Shown one piece after another: positions 43,664 to 51,453 of a DNA stretch of 51,453 nucleotides. The stretch's first letter is position 1; each line of letters begins with the position of its first letter. The position numbers were made by a program, and so were the translations under genes. Source of the DNA: Streptomyces sp. (lineage in GTDB: Bacteria; Actinomycetota; Actinomycetes; Streptomycetales; Streptomycetaceae); the NCBI RefSeq assembly GCF_031181555.1, contig NZ_JAPSKQ010000029.1, positions 1 through 51,453 of the forward strand, written 5' to 3'. The notes under the pieces were generated by a model. The model saw only the letters and a program-made list of their open reading frames with translations, was not told where the DNA came from and did no database searches.

Positions 43664-46143
43664 CCGACCCGCTCCCCCGGCACGGCGACGGTCCCGCGGC
43701 CACCGGTCAGCCGGAGCAGTTGCCCGCCCGCGTCCACGTCACGGCCCACGGCCGGTCCATGGCGAGGATGCGCGCCGCCCTGGCCGCGCCCAGCCAGCCC
43801 GTGGGGGTGCGCGCCCTCGCCCGGAGGCCGCCCGACGAGCCGGCCATCGCCCTGCTGGACGCGTGGGCGGTCGTCGCCGACGTCGTGGCCTTCTACACCG
43901 GGCGGGTGGCGCAGGAAGGCTTCCTGAGCACCGCGACCGAACGGGAGTCGGTGCGGGAACTCACCCGTGGCCTGGGGCACGAGCTGCGGCCCGGGGTGGC
44001 GGCCCAGGCCGAGCTGGCGTTCACCGTCGAGGAGGCACCGGGGGCGCCGCAGACCGTCACCGTGCCGCGGGGCACGCCGGTCCAGAGCGTCCCGAGCCCC
44101 GGTCAGACCCCGCAGATCTTCGAGACGGGCGCCGACCTCGAGTGCAGGGCCGCGTGGAACGCCGTCCCGGCCGTCGCCACCGTCCCCCAGGCGCTGGGAT
44201 CCCGCCCCGCCCGAATCTGGGTCGAGGCGGCGGCGTCCGGGGTCCAGGCGGGTGACACGCTGCTGGTCGTCACCCGCTCCGCCACCGGTGCACCGTCATC
44301 GGTCTGGGCCTGCGTGGTGGTCACCGACGTGGCGGCGCAGCCGCCCGGGCATCCCGGCTGGACCCTGCTGTCGGTGTCCGCGGCGCCCGGCACCGACCTG
44401 TCCAGCGACACCCTCCTGCTCGTCAAGGGAGACCGCGTCCACCGCTTCACCCAGCGAGCCGCCCTGTCCGGCTGGAACCTGCCGGACGGCGACCCCACCG
44501 CCGCGGACGGACCGGCGGCGCCCGGGCCGCGAGGAGACGGGAAGCTGGTGCTGGAACTGGACGGCGACGATCTGCGGATCCTGCCCGGCTCCTGGCTGGT
44601 CGTGGAGTGCGTGCGGCCGGCCGACGGCCACGCGACGGCCGCCCGGGGAGCCGGCGGGGAGCGCCGGCTGTACCGGGCGGTCTCCGCCTCCCCCTCGGCC
44701 AAGGCGCACCACGGCTTCGGTACACGGACCACGGTGGTGCGCACCGACGGCGCCGACCGGGATCTCGATCCGCGGAGCACGCTCGTGCACTGCCGGTCGG
44801 TGGAGTTGCCCACGAGCCGGATGCCGCGGACGGAACCGGTCGTCGGACGGCGGCTGGAGCTGGCGGTGACCGATCCCGAGCTGCCGGCGGGACGCGTGGT
44901 CGTCGTCCAGGGCCGGGACGTGAGGACCGGCGCCGTGACCGCCGAACAGGCCGAGGTCGTCGACTGCGCCGTCGACCCCGCGGGCGCCGTCATGACGGTC
45001 ACCCTGAACCGGGACCTGGAGGGCGTGTACGCGCCGGACACGCTCGTCGTGCGCGGCAACGTGGTGACGGCCACCCACGGGGAGACGGTGAGCCAGGTGC
45101 TCGGCAGCGGCAACGGCGAGCAGCGGTTCACCGCGCTGCCGATCTGGCGCGGACCGCTCACCTACGTCCGCACGGCCGCCCTGGCGGGCGCCAGGAGCAC
45201 GCTGGAGGTGCGGGTGAACGGCGAACTGTGGACGGAGGTGCCGACGTTGCGGGAGGCCGGACCGAACGACCGGGCGTACGTGGTGCGCAACACGGAGGAC
45301 GGCACGGCGACCGCGGTCTTCGGCGACGGTGTGCGCGGCGCCCGCCTGCCGACGGGCACGGAGAACGTGACGGCGACCTACCGGGTGGGCATCGGGGCCG
45401 ACGGCGCCGTCGGCCCCGGTCAGCTGAGCCTGCTTCCGCGCCGCCCCCTGGGCATCGCGGCCGTGGACAACCCGGCGGCCTCGCACGACTGGGCGCCTGC
45501 GGAGACGCTGGAGGACGCACGCGGCGCGGCGCCCCGCCGGGCCCGCACGCTGGACCGGGTGGTCTCGGTCGGCGACTACGAGGACTTCGCGCTGGGTTTC
45601 GCAGGCATCAGCACGGTGCGCGCGGACCTGGTCCTGGACGGCAGCCGGAGGACCACCGTGGTCTCGGTGATCGGTGAGCTGAACAAGCGCGTCGGTGAGG
45701 GGCTGCTGACCGATCTGGCCGCGGCGTTCCGGGACGTCTGCCCTCCGGGCGCCTGGGTGCGGGTACTGTCGGCCGAGATCCTGTGGTTCGGGGTACGGGT
45801 GGGGGTGCTCGTCGACCCCGCGTGGGAGCGGCCCGCGGTGACCCGTGCCGTCGCCGCGGCGCTCGAGCGGCGCTTCGCCCCCGACCGTCAGCGGTTCGGG
45901 ACCCCGGTGACCGCGGCGGCCGTGACGACGGCGGTGCGGGCGGTGCCGGGTGTCACGGCCTGCGACCTGCCCCGGCTGCTGCAACTGCCCGACGCCGAGG
46001 CGGGGGTTCCGCTGCCGCAGGACACGGAGGCGGTGCGGGTGCTGACGTCCTCCCCCGCCCGCCAGAGCGCCGAGGGCATCCGCCCGGCGCGGCTGGTGGG
46101 CCTGGCGCCGGGCGCGGTGGAGGTCGGGGTGATGCCGGCGTGA
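43660..46143 (+). CDS. Baseplate J-like wedge protein 2 (Afp12 type)
   Basis: The 827-residue protein shares the layout of its upstream neighbour: LLDAWAVVADVVAFYTGRVA and FLSTATERESVRELTRGLGH in the core, an inserted beta region (about 130-560), a conserved FGDGVRGARLPTGTENVTAT turn, and the C-terminal RARTLDRVVSVGDYEDFALG with VRVGVLVDP. It would pair with wedge protein 1. The ATG overlaps the previous stop and its own stop overlaps the next GTG. Confidence 0.9.
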   Translation: MTDPLPRHGDGPAATGQPEQLPARVHVTAHGRSMARMRAALAAPSQPVGVRALARRPPDEPAIALLDAWAVVADVVAFYTGRVAQEGFLSTATERESVRELTRGLGHELRPGVAAQAELAFTVEEAPGAPQTVTVPRGTPVQSVPSPGQTPQIFETGADLECRAAWNAVPAVATVPQALGSRPARIWVEAAASGVQAGDTLLVVTRSATGAPSSVWACVVVTDVAAQPPGHPGWTLLSVSAAPGTDLSSDTLLLVKGDRVHRFTQRAALSGWNLPDGDPTAADGPAAPGPRGDGKLVLELDGDDLRILPGSWLVVECVRPADGHATAARGAGGERRLYRAVSASPSAKAHHGFGTRTTVVRTDGADRDLDPRSTLVHCRSVELPTSRMPRTEPVVGRRLELAVTDPELPAGRVVVVQGRDVRTGAVTAEQAEVVDCAVDPAGAVMTVTLNRDLEGVYAPDTLVVRGNVVTATHGETVSQVLGSGNGEQRFTALPIWRGPLTYVRTAALAGARSTLEVRVNGELWTEVPTLREAGPNDRAYVVRNTEDGTATAVFGDGVRGARLPTGTENVTATYRVGIGADGAVGPGQLSLLPRRPLGIAAVDNPAASHDWAPAETLEDARGAAPRRARTLDRVVSVGDYEDFALGFAGISTVRADLVLDGSRRTTVVSVIGELNKRVGEGLLTDLAAAFRDVCPPGAWVRVLSAEILWFGVRVGVLVDPAWERPAVTRAVAAALERRFAPDRQRFGTPVTAAAVTTAVRAVPGVTACDLPRLLQLPDAEAGVPLPQDTEAVRVLTSSPARQSAEGIRPARLVGLAPGAVEVGVMPA

Positions 46144-48299
46144 GCGGCACGGTGGACGGGGCGGGCGTCCAGGGTGACCCGGAACGGCTGTTGTCGCTGC
46201 TCCCGGCCCATATGCGCGCCCGGGACGAGCAGTCGGGCGGAGCACTGCGCGCCCTGCTGTCCGTGGTCGCCGGGGAGCTGGACGTCCTGGAGAGGGAGCT
46301 CGCCGGTCTCTATGACGGCTGGTTCGTGGAGACCTGCGGCGAGGAACCGCTGTCGCATCTGGCGGAGCTGATCGGGTTGACCGAGGCTCTGCCGGACCTG
46401 GGCGAGGGACACGGCTGGCGGACCGCCGTCGCCCACACGGTGTCCTACCGCCGCCGCAAGGGCACCGTCGCGGTGCTCGAGCAGGTCGCCAGGGAGGTCA
46501 CCGGCTGGCAGGCGCGCGCCGTCGAGTACTTCAGGCTGCTGGCCACCACGGCGCACATCAACCACGTACGCCTGGACAGGCCGGCGGTGGCGTCGCTGCG
46601 CGGGGCGAACCGGCTGGACCACACCGGCGGTCCCCACCTGTACACCGGCCGGCCCGTCGCACCGCACGACTTCGAGCGGGGCGCCCTCGATCCCCTGACG
46701 CGGACCGCCGAGGCACGCGGGATCGCCTCGGGGCGCGGCCGCTACGGCATCTCCCGACTGGGCGTCTTCCTCTTCACCCTGCGCAGTCACCCGATGGGGG
46801 ACGCCGACGCGCCCGGGCTGTGGCCCCAGGCCCGGCCCGACGGACCGGGCCGCTGGACCTTCGACGCGCTGGGCAGGCCCGCGCCCCTGTTCGCCGCCGT
46901 GCCGCGGACGGAGGCGACGCGGGAGCAGGCCGTCGGTGAACCCGACCTGCCCGTCCCCCTGCGGGCGCGGAGACTGCACGCCCTGCTGGAGGCCGCGCGT
47001 CACGGTGGACTGGACGCAAGGGAGTTGCCGCTGGCCGTCCGGATCGGCCGGGACGCGCCGCCGCTGCCGCCCGGCCGGTTGCGGGTGTGCGGCCTGGAGC
47101 CCTTGGCGCCGGGGGACGAGGACCAGGCGTGTGTGGACCCCGCGACCGGCCGGCTGCTGCTGTTCCGCGGCGGCGCCCCGCTGGGAACGGCCGAGGTGTT
47201 CGTGCGGTACCACTACGGCGTGCTCGCCGAGGTCGGCGCCGGGACGTACGACCGGTCCGAGGGGTTCCACAAGGCCCTCGAGGCGGACGGCTACGGCGGC
47301 GAGGGGATCGAGCGGCGGATCGACGTCGGCCCGGGCGGGGCGCCGTCGACGGCCGCGGGCGTCGTCCGGGCGCGGGAGGCGCTCGCCGGACTGCCGCCGG
47401 GCGCCACGGTGGTCGTCGCGGTCGGGGACAACGCCTCCCGCTCGGAGGACCTCTCCCTCAGCGTGCCGGCGGGGGTCCGTCTGGTCCTGGTCGCGGCCTC
47501 CCCGCCGCGGCGGGAGCCCGAGGCGGGCTCGCGTGGGCGGCCCGCGGACGCCGCGTGCGTCCCCGCGGGGCTCCGTCCCCATCTGCGCGGCTCCGTCGTG
47601 GTCACCGGGGGCCAGGACAGCAGCCTGGTCCTGGACGGGATCGTCGTCGAGGGGGACGTGACGGTGCGGGCCGGGTCGCTCGCCCGGCTGGTGCTCTCCC
47701 AGTGCACGGTCACCGGCCGCGTCACGAGGGCGGCGGACGCGCCACCGGCGGCCGTCGGGACTCGTCGGCTGGAGCTGATCCGCAGCGTGGTGCGGGCCGT
47801 GGACTGGCCCGAGGGCGTGCAGGACATCGCGATCAGCGACTGCATCGTCGACGCGGGACCCGGCGGGCCGGCGGTCACGGCGCCGGGCGCGCGTCTGACG
47901 GTACGGGCGAGCACCGTGCGCGGCACGCTGCGAGTCCGCACGCTGGACGCCGCCGACACGGTCTTCGACGGCCTCCTCCTGGTCGAGGACCGGCAGGAGG
48001 GTGGTCTGAGTCACTGCTACGTCTCCCCCGGATCCCTTACACCGCGCCGCTTCCGCTGCGCACCGGCGAGTCGGGAGCACGCGCCGGTCGCACCGGTGTA
48101 TGCATCGGAGGAACCGGGCTCGCCGCTCTACCTCGCGCTGGCGAGGACCTGCCCGGACGCCATCCGCGAAGGCGGTGAGGGTGGCACGGAGATGGGTGCG
48201 TACCACCACCTGCGCAGGCCGTTGCGTCTCGCCGCGGTCCGACGGCACCTGGCGTCGTACGTGCCCGCGGAGCTGGAAGCCGGGATCATTTGGAGTTGA
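46140..48299 (+). CDS. Tail protein I-like baseplate protein with beta-helix C-terminus
   Basis: The 719-residue protein begins with a phage tail protein I-like domain (about 10-190): LLSLLPAHMRARDEQSGGAL, ELAGLYDGWFVETCGEEPLS and AHTVSYRRRKGTVAVLEQVA. A beta-rich middle contains FVRYHYGVLAEVGAGTYDRS. Residues about 480-632 form short repeating strands (VVVTGGQDSSLVLDGIVVEG, VRASTVRGTLRVRTLDAADT) that look like a right-handed beta-helix. The family links wedges to fibres; the helix might be a built-in receptor or glycan binder. GTG start coupled to the wedge gene. Confidence 0.82.
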   Translation: MSGTVDGAGVQGDPERLLSLLPAHMRARDEQSGGALRALLSVVAGELDVLERELAGLYDGWFVETCGEEPLSHLAELIGLTEALPDLGEGHGWRTAVAHTVSYRRRKGTVAVLEQVAREVTGWQARAVEYFRLLATTAHINHVRLDRPAVASLRGANRLDHTGGPHLYTGRPVAPHDFERGALDPLTRTAEARGIASGRGRYGISRLGVFLFTLRSHPMGDADAPGLWPQARPDGPGRWTFDALGRPAPLFAAVPRTEATREQAVGEPDLPVPLRARRLHALLEAARHGGLDARELPLAVRIGRDAPPLPPGRLRVCGLEPLAPGDEDQACVDPATGRLLLFRGGAPLGTAEVFVRYHYGVLAEVGAGTYDRSEGFHKALEADGYGGEGIERRIDVGPGGAPSTAAGVVRAREALAGLPPGATVVVAVGDNASRSEDLSLSVPAGVRLVLVAASPPRREPEAGSRGRPADAACVPAGLRPHLRGSVVVTGGQDSSLVLDGIVVEGDVTVRAGSLARLVLSQCTVTGRVTRAADAPPAAVGTRRLELIRSVVRAVDWPEGVQDIAISDCIVDAGPGGPAVTAPGARLTVRASTVRGTLRVRTLDAADTVFDGLLLVEDRQEGGLSHCYVSPGSLTPRRFRCAPASREHAPVAPVYASEEPGSPLYLALARTCPDAIREGGEGGTEMGAYHHLRRPLRLAAVRRHLASYVPAELEAGIIWS

Positions 48300-48302
48300 G
48301 CC

Positions 48303-51300
48303 ATGCACGGAGACTTCACCCGCTGGACCTTCACGCCGAAGGAGGCCTACCGCTCGGTTCTGCTCCAGCAGGGACGGGTGGTGCTGGACGCCGACTGGAA
48401 CGAGCAGGCCGCGCTCACCGCCCACCACGACGAGACGCGCACCCTCGACCTGGCCGGGCGGGCCGGCGGCCCGCTCACCGGTGCGGGCTTCGCGATCGTG
48501 GGGGCGGACGGCGCGCCCGCCAGGGCGGCCCGGTGGGAGGACCTCGCGGTCACACCCGGGCGCTACTACGTGGCCGGGATACTGGTCGAGGCTCCTGCCC
48601 CACCGCCCTCGGCGGACGGGAAGCGGGCCGGGTGGCCCCTGCGTGATCAGCCCCATCTGCGGGAGGTCGACGGCTTGCCGGCGCTGCCAGAGCCGCCGCC
48701 CGGCCGCTACACCGCCTTTCTCGACGTGTGGACCCACCTTGTGACCGCGGACGAGCGCCCCGCCCTGCGCGAGACGGCGCTGGGCGGTCCGGACACCAGC
48801 AGTCGTGCCCAGACGGTATGGCAGGTGCGCGTCGCGTCGGAGGAGGCGCCCAGGACGCCCAGATCAATGGCGGCCTCACTCGGGACGCCGCGTGCGGAGC
48901 TCGATCCGTGCGCCGTGGCCCCCTCCGAGGGCTACCTGGGCCTGGAGAACCAGCTGTACCGGGTGCAGATCCACCACCCCGACCCCGAACCGACCTTCCT
49001 GTGGTCGCGCGAGAACGGCAGTGTGGTCGCGGGCATCACCCACATCGCCCCCGCCTCGGAGACCGAGCCCGTCTCGCAGCTGACGCTGGACCGGGAGGGC
49101 CGCGACGAGGAGCTGTCCATCCGGAAGGACGATCTCGTCGAGGTGACCAGCACCGATCTGCAGATCCGCCGGCAGCCGGGCTTCCTGGCCGCCGTGAGCT
49201 CGGCACGGGGGCTGCAGCTGTCCGTCCGCTGGTCCGGCCCGGTTCCCACGCTCGCCCAGCTGGGCAGAACGCCCTTGGTGCGGCGCTGGGAGGGGCTGCT
49301 GCCGGTGACCGGGGACCACCAGGACCTGGAGAACGGCATCCGTGTGCGGTTCCCCTCCGGCGGAACGCCCGGCAGCGGCGACTACTGGCTGATCCCCGCC
49401 CGCACCAGCCGGCTGCTCCACGGCCAGACCTCGCAGGTCGGGACCATCGAATGGCCCCCCGGTGCCGACGAGCAGGGTGAGCCCATGGCTCCCGTGGGGC
49501 CGGTGGTCCACAGCGCGCCTGTGGCCCTGCTCACCCGGGACGAAACGGGCTGGACCGTGGAACGCGACTGCCGGCGCCTGTTCCCGGCCCAGACCGAGCT
49601 GGTCACCCTCGACCTCGTCGGCGGCGACGGACAGCAGATGCCGCCGGGATCACCGCTGCCCCAGCCTGTCCGCGTGGCGGCCCGCAACGGCGGACTGCCG
49701 CTTCCCGGCGCCCCGGTGCTCTTCACGGTGGAGGGCGGCCTGCTCACCGGGCTCGGCGGCGGGGGGACCGGACAGAGGGTCACCGAGGAGACCGGGCCCG
49801 ATGGAGTGGCCGCGGTCGCCTGGACCCTCGACCCTGAGGGCGGACCGGCCCAGCGGCTGACGGCCACGCTGCTGGAACGCCCCGGGGCGGAGTCGGGGAT
49901 CCCACCCGCGCTCACGGTGACCGGCCGCCTCGCGATCGCCGCCCAGATCGCCTGGCAGCGCCCGGCCGAGGCGGCGGCGTTCGCGGAGCCCCCGACCGTC
50001 CAAAACGCGTTGGAGCGGCTGGCGACCCTGCGTCAACTGCGGCTGCTCGGTGGTGACGGCCAGCATCTCGGTCCGCGTGACCAAGTGCTGCCGCAGCCGG
50101 TGCGGGCCGTCGTGGACAGCGCCTGCGGACCGGTCCAGGGCGCCACGGTGACCGCCGCGGCGAGCGACCAGGGGCTGGTCGCCGTGGTCCGCCCCTCCGA
50201 CACCGAGCCACCCGCACCGGGGTCCGCGCTGTGGGGCGTCACCAAGGATTCCGAGACGGGCCCGGACGGCACGGTGGCGTTCTGGTGGCAGCCCGATCCG
50301 ACGGTCGCCTCCGACGTTCTTCGTCTCCGCCGGCCCGACGGCCCGGACGCGCCGCTCGCCGTCACGGCGCAGAAGTTCCGGGAGCTCGCCCTGGCGGAGG
50401 ACGTCACCTGGACGCCCCCCGACCAGTGCCCGAGCCCTCCATCGGAGAGGACCGTCCAGGCGGCCCTGGTATGGCTCGCCGAACGGCGCGAATTGCGCCT
50501 GGTGAGTGGCGACGGCCAGTATCCGCGGGTGAGCGACCGGGTGCTGCCGCAGCCGGTGCGGGTCCTCGTGGACAGCGCCTGCGGACCGGTCCGGGGCGCC
50601 ACGGTGGTCGCCAGGGCCAATTCCGGGGGCCTGGTCGCCAAGGCGACCGGCGGTACGCCGCCGGCCCCCGCCTCCTCGGCCTGGGCCGGCACGGGAGAGA
50701 GCACGACGGGTCAGGACGGGACAGTGGCGTTCTGGTGGCAGCCGGTGCCCGGCGCGGCCGGGGACACCCTCGGGCTCCGGCTGAAGGACGGCGACGGCGC
50801 CGTGGTCACCGTCACCCTGGCGCCGCGGCCGGGCGTCCACATCACGGCGGTCAAGTGGCTGTCGCCCGGGCCAGGAGTCGGGCAGGAGTTCCACAACGAC
50901 GACACCGTCACCACCGCCACGCTGGCCGGCGGGATCTCGGCCGTGCTGGACCGGTCCATCGACCTGCGCAGCATCATGAACTCCGCCACCGACCGGCGCC
51001 CCAAGCCGGTGTGCCATGTCGCCCTCGACCTGCCGGGCCCGCTGCTCAACGAGTTCCCGTGGACGGTGCTCCCCGGCAACCCCACCATGAAGTACGTCCA
51101 GCTCAGCACCGTCGTCCTGCCGCCCGCCCCCTTCGCCACCGGCGTCTCGGACCAGACCATCCAATGGCGCCCCACCCAGAGCAGCACCATCGACGCCTCG
51201 GCCACCAAGTGGCTCACCGAAAGGCTCCCGGGCAAACTCCTAGAGCTTCCCGACTCGCTCCGCCCGGTCACCGGCCGCTTCGTCATCGAGGGCTCGGCGA

Positions 51301-51446
51301 TCGTGGCCAAGGACGACCCGGACCTGCGGCTCAACTGCCACGCCCCCTACGTCCTGGACGGGGACCGCACCCGGCTGGTGCTGCCGACAGACGACGCGGT
51401 CCCAGGGGGCCGGTTCGTGCAATGGTTCCGCCTCGACGCCCCGTGA
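48303..51446 (+). CDS. DUF6519 protein with three Ig-like repeats
   Basis: The 1047-residue protein begins HGDFTRWTFTPKEAYRSVLL then QQGRVVLDADWNEQAAL, the DUF6519 pattern found in eCIS clusters. Residues 1-400 appear to be a structured baseplate-associated part. Then come three Ig-like (invasin-type) units starting near residues 435, 579 and 731, each with a GDGQ-x-LPQPVR core and a GPDG/GQDG turn; the last two are almost identical in part. The C-terminal 200 residues are a separate domain (WLSPGPGVGQEFHNDD to QWFRLDA). The ATG lies three bases after the upstream stop. It could display the binding surface. It ends seven bases before the window edge. Confidence 0.78.
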   Translation: MHGDFTRWTFTPKEAYRSVLLQQGRVVLDADWNEQAALTAHHDETRTLDLAGRAGGPLTGAGFAIVGADGAPARAARWEDLAVTPGRYYVAGILVEAPAPPPSADGKRAGWPLRDQPHLREVDGLPALPEPPPGRYTAFLDVWTHLVTADERPALRETALGGPDTSSRAQTVWQVRVASEEAPRTPRSMAASLGTPRAELDPCAVAPSEGYLGLENQLYRVQIHHPDPEPTFLWSRENGSVVAGITHIAPASETEPVSQLTLDREGRDEELSIRKDDLVEVTSTDLQIRRQPGFLAAVSSARGLQLSVRWSGPVPTLAQLGRTPLVRRWEGLLPVTGDHQDLENGIRVRFPSGGTPGSGDYWLIPARTSRLLHGQTSQVGTIEWPPGADEQGEPMAPVGPVVHSAPVALLTRDETGWTVERDCRRLFPAQTELVTLDLVGGDGQQMPPGSPLPQPVRVAARNGGLPLPGAPVLFTVEGGLLTGLGGGGTGQRVTEETGPDGVAAVAWTLDPEGGPAQRLTATLLERPGAESGIPPALTVTGRLAIAAQIAWQRPAEAAAFAEPPTVQNALERLATLRQLRLLGGDGQHLGPRDQVLPQPVRAVVDSACGPVQGATVTAAASDQGLVAVVRPSDTEPPAPGSALWGVTKDSETGPDGTVAFWWQPDPTVASDVLRLRRPDGPDAPLAVTAQKFRELALAEDVTWTPPDQCPSPPSERTVQAALVWLAERRELRLVSGDGQYPRVSDRVLPQPVRVLVDSACGPVRGATVVARANSGGLVAKATGGTPPAPASSAWAGTGESTTGQDGTVAFWWQPVPGAAGDTLGLRLKDGDGAVVTVTLAPRPGVHITAVKWLSPGPGVGQEFHNDDTVTTATLAGGISAVLDRSIDLRSIMNSATDRRPKPVCHVALDLPGPLLNEFPWTVLPGNPTMKYVQLSTVVLPPAPFATGVSDQTIQWRPTQSSTIDASATKWLTERLPGKLLELPDSLRPVTGRFVIEGSAIVAKDDPDLRLNCHAPYVLDGDRTRLVLPTDDAVPGGRFVQWFRLDAP
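50085..50150 (+). repeat. Ig-like repeat core, copy 1
   Basis: 66 bases encoding VLPQPVRAVVDSACGPVQGA and two more residues; 63 of 66 bases match 50541-50606. It is the best-preserved part of a longer repeat. Confidence 0.85.
50541..50606 (+). repeat. Ig-like repeat core, copy 2
   Basis: 66 bases, 63 identical to 50085-50150, 456 bases downstream and in the same frame. Confidence 0.85.
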
Positions 51447-51453
51447 TCCCAGT

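Noticed and set aside
44296..46245. 649-residue frame on the minus strand
   Set aside because: Antisense to wedge protein 2, without start signal or domains.
45888..48737. 949-residue frame on the minus strand
   Set aside because: It lies opposite the wedge, tail protein I and DUF6519 genes, has no recognisable domain, and is an antisense shadow of GC-rich third positions.
20174..51446. A prophage
   Set aside because: Tail-like genes are complete, but I see no capsid, portal, terminase, integrase or lysis gene, and an AAA+ ATPase, DUF4255 and DUF6519 mark an eCIS.
15615..51446. A type VI secretion system
   Set aside because: DUF2235, PAAR and gp25 occur there too, but no TssB/TssC pair, TssJLM membrane complex or ClpV-type gene is visible.
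1..51453. tRNA, rRNA or CRISPR features
   Set aside because: I saw no cloverleaf-like sequence, rRNA core or spaced short repeats on either strand by eye; a covariance search would be needed to exclude small RNAs.

Overview
The window is very GC-rich, uses GTG and TTG starts freely, and carries SARP-type regulation and IS types common in actinomycetes. It reads as a Streptomyces-like actinomycete chromosome. Its main content is an extracellular contractile injection system (eCIS, a phage-tail-like particle) of the actinobacterial type, with a peptidase-rich accessory region around it. I saw no capsid, portal, terminase or integrase gene, and no tRNA, rRNA or CRISPR array.

Layout. 1-8.4 kb is an IS graveyard: three IS6-type pieces (one inverted), an IS630 piece and an IS110 piece lodged in an IS5-type element, plus a decayed replication-relaxation gene. 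Within it stand an intact Orn/Lys/Arg decarboxylase, a possible DUF6892 protein and a membrane-anchored DUF4177-like protein. 8.5-19.9 kb is an accessory region: a HAD-M28 peptidase fusion, a broken S1-like protease, several genes of unknown role (one CYTH-like), a gutted DUF2235 hydrolase, an ISAs1-type element with a 10-bp target duplication, and a protealysin-type M4 peptidase followed by its emfourin-type inhibitor.

20.2-31.0 kb is eCIS block 1: tail fibre, a small coiled-coil protein, an opposed small gene, then sheath, tube, hub-assembly chaperone, a proline-rich protein, a DUF4255 cap and an AAA+ ATPase. 31.0-37.6 kb is an insert in the eCIS cluster: M64 peptidase with a partner, papain-like C1A peptidase, a frameshifted relative of its C-terminal domain, a chagasin-type inhibitor, a DUF4157 protein with a putative PD-(D/E)XK nuclease end (best effector candidate), and a SARP regulator. 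37.7-51.4 kb is eCIS block 2: tube initiator, LysM protein, gp27-like hub, gp5-like spike, PAAR tip, gp25, two large baseplate-J-type wedge proteins, a tail protein with a beta-helix end, and a 1047-residue DUF6519 protein with Ig-like repeats.

How it fits together. The core genes are intact and most overlap by 1-8 bases, so they look translationally coupled and under selection. Sheath and tube would form the contractile tail, DUF4255 the cap, the ATPase would act in assembly, and the hub, spike, PAAR and wedge proteins the baseplate, with fibres for target binding. The SARP gene diverges from block 2 across a gap holding a 28-bp perfect palindrome and a tandem 16-bp repeat, which are the obvious candidate control sites. 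Five peptidase families (M28, S1, M4, M64, C1A) lie around the particle, none with a Sec signal peptide, and two have a matching inhibitor gene close by. My inference is that some are eCIS cargo or act in the producing cell. In contrast to the core, many flanking genes are frameshifted or truncated.
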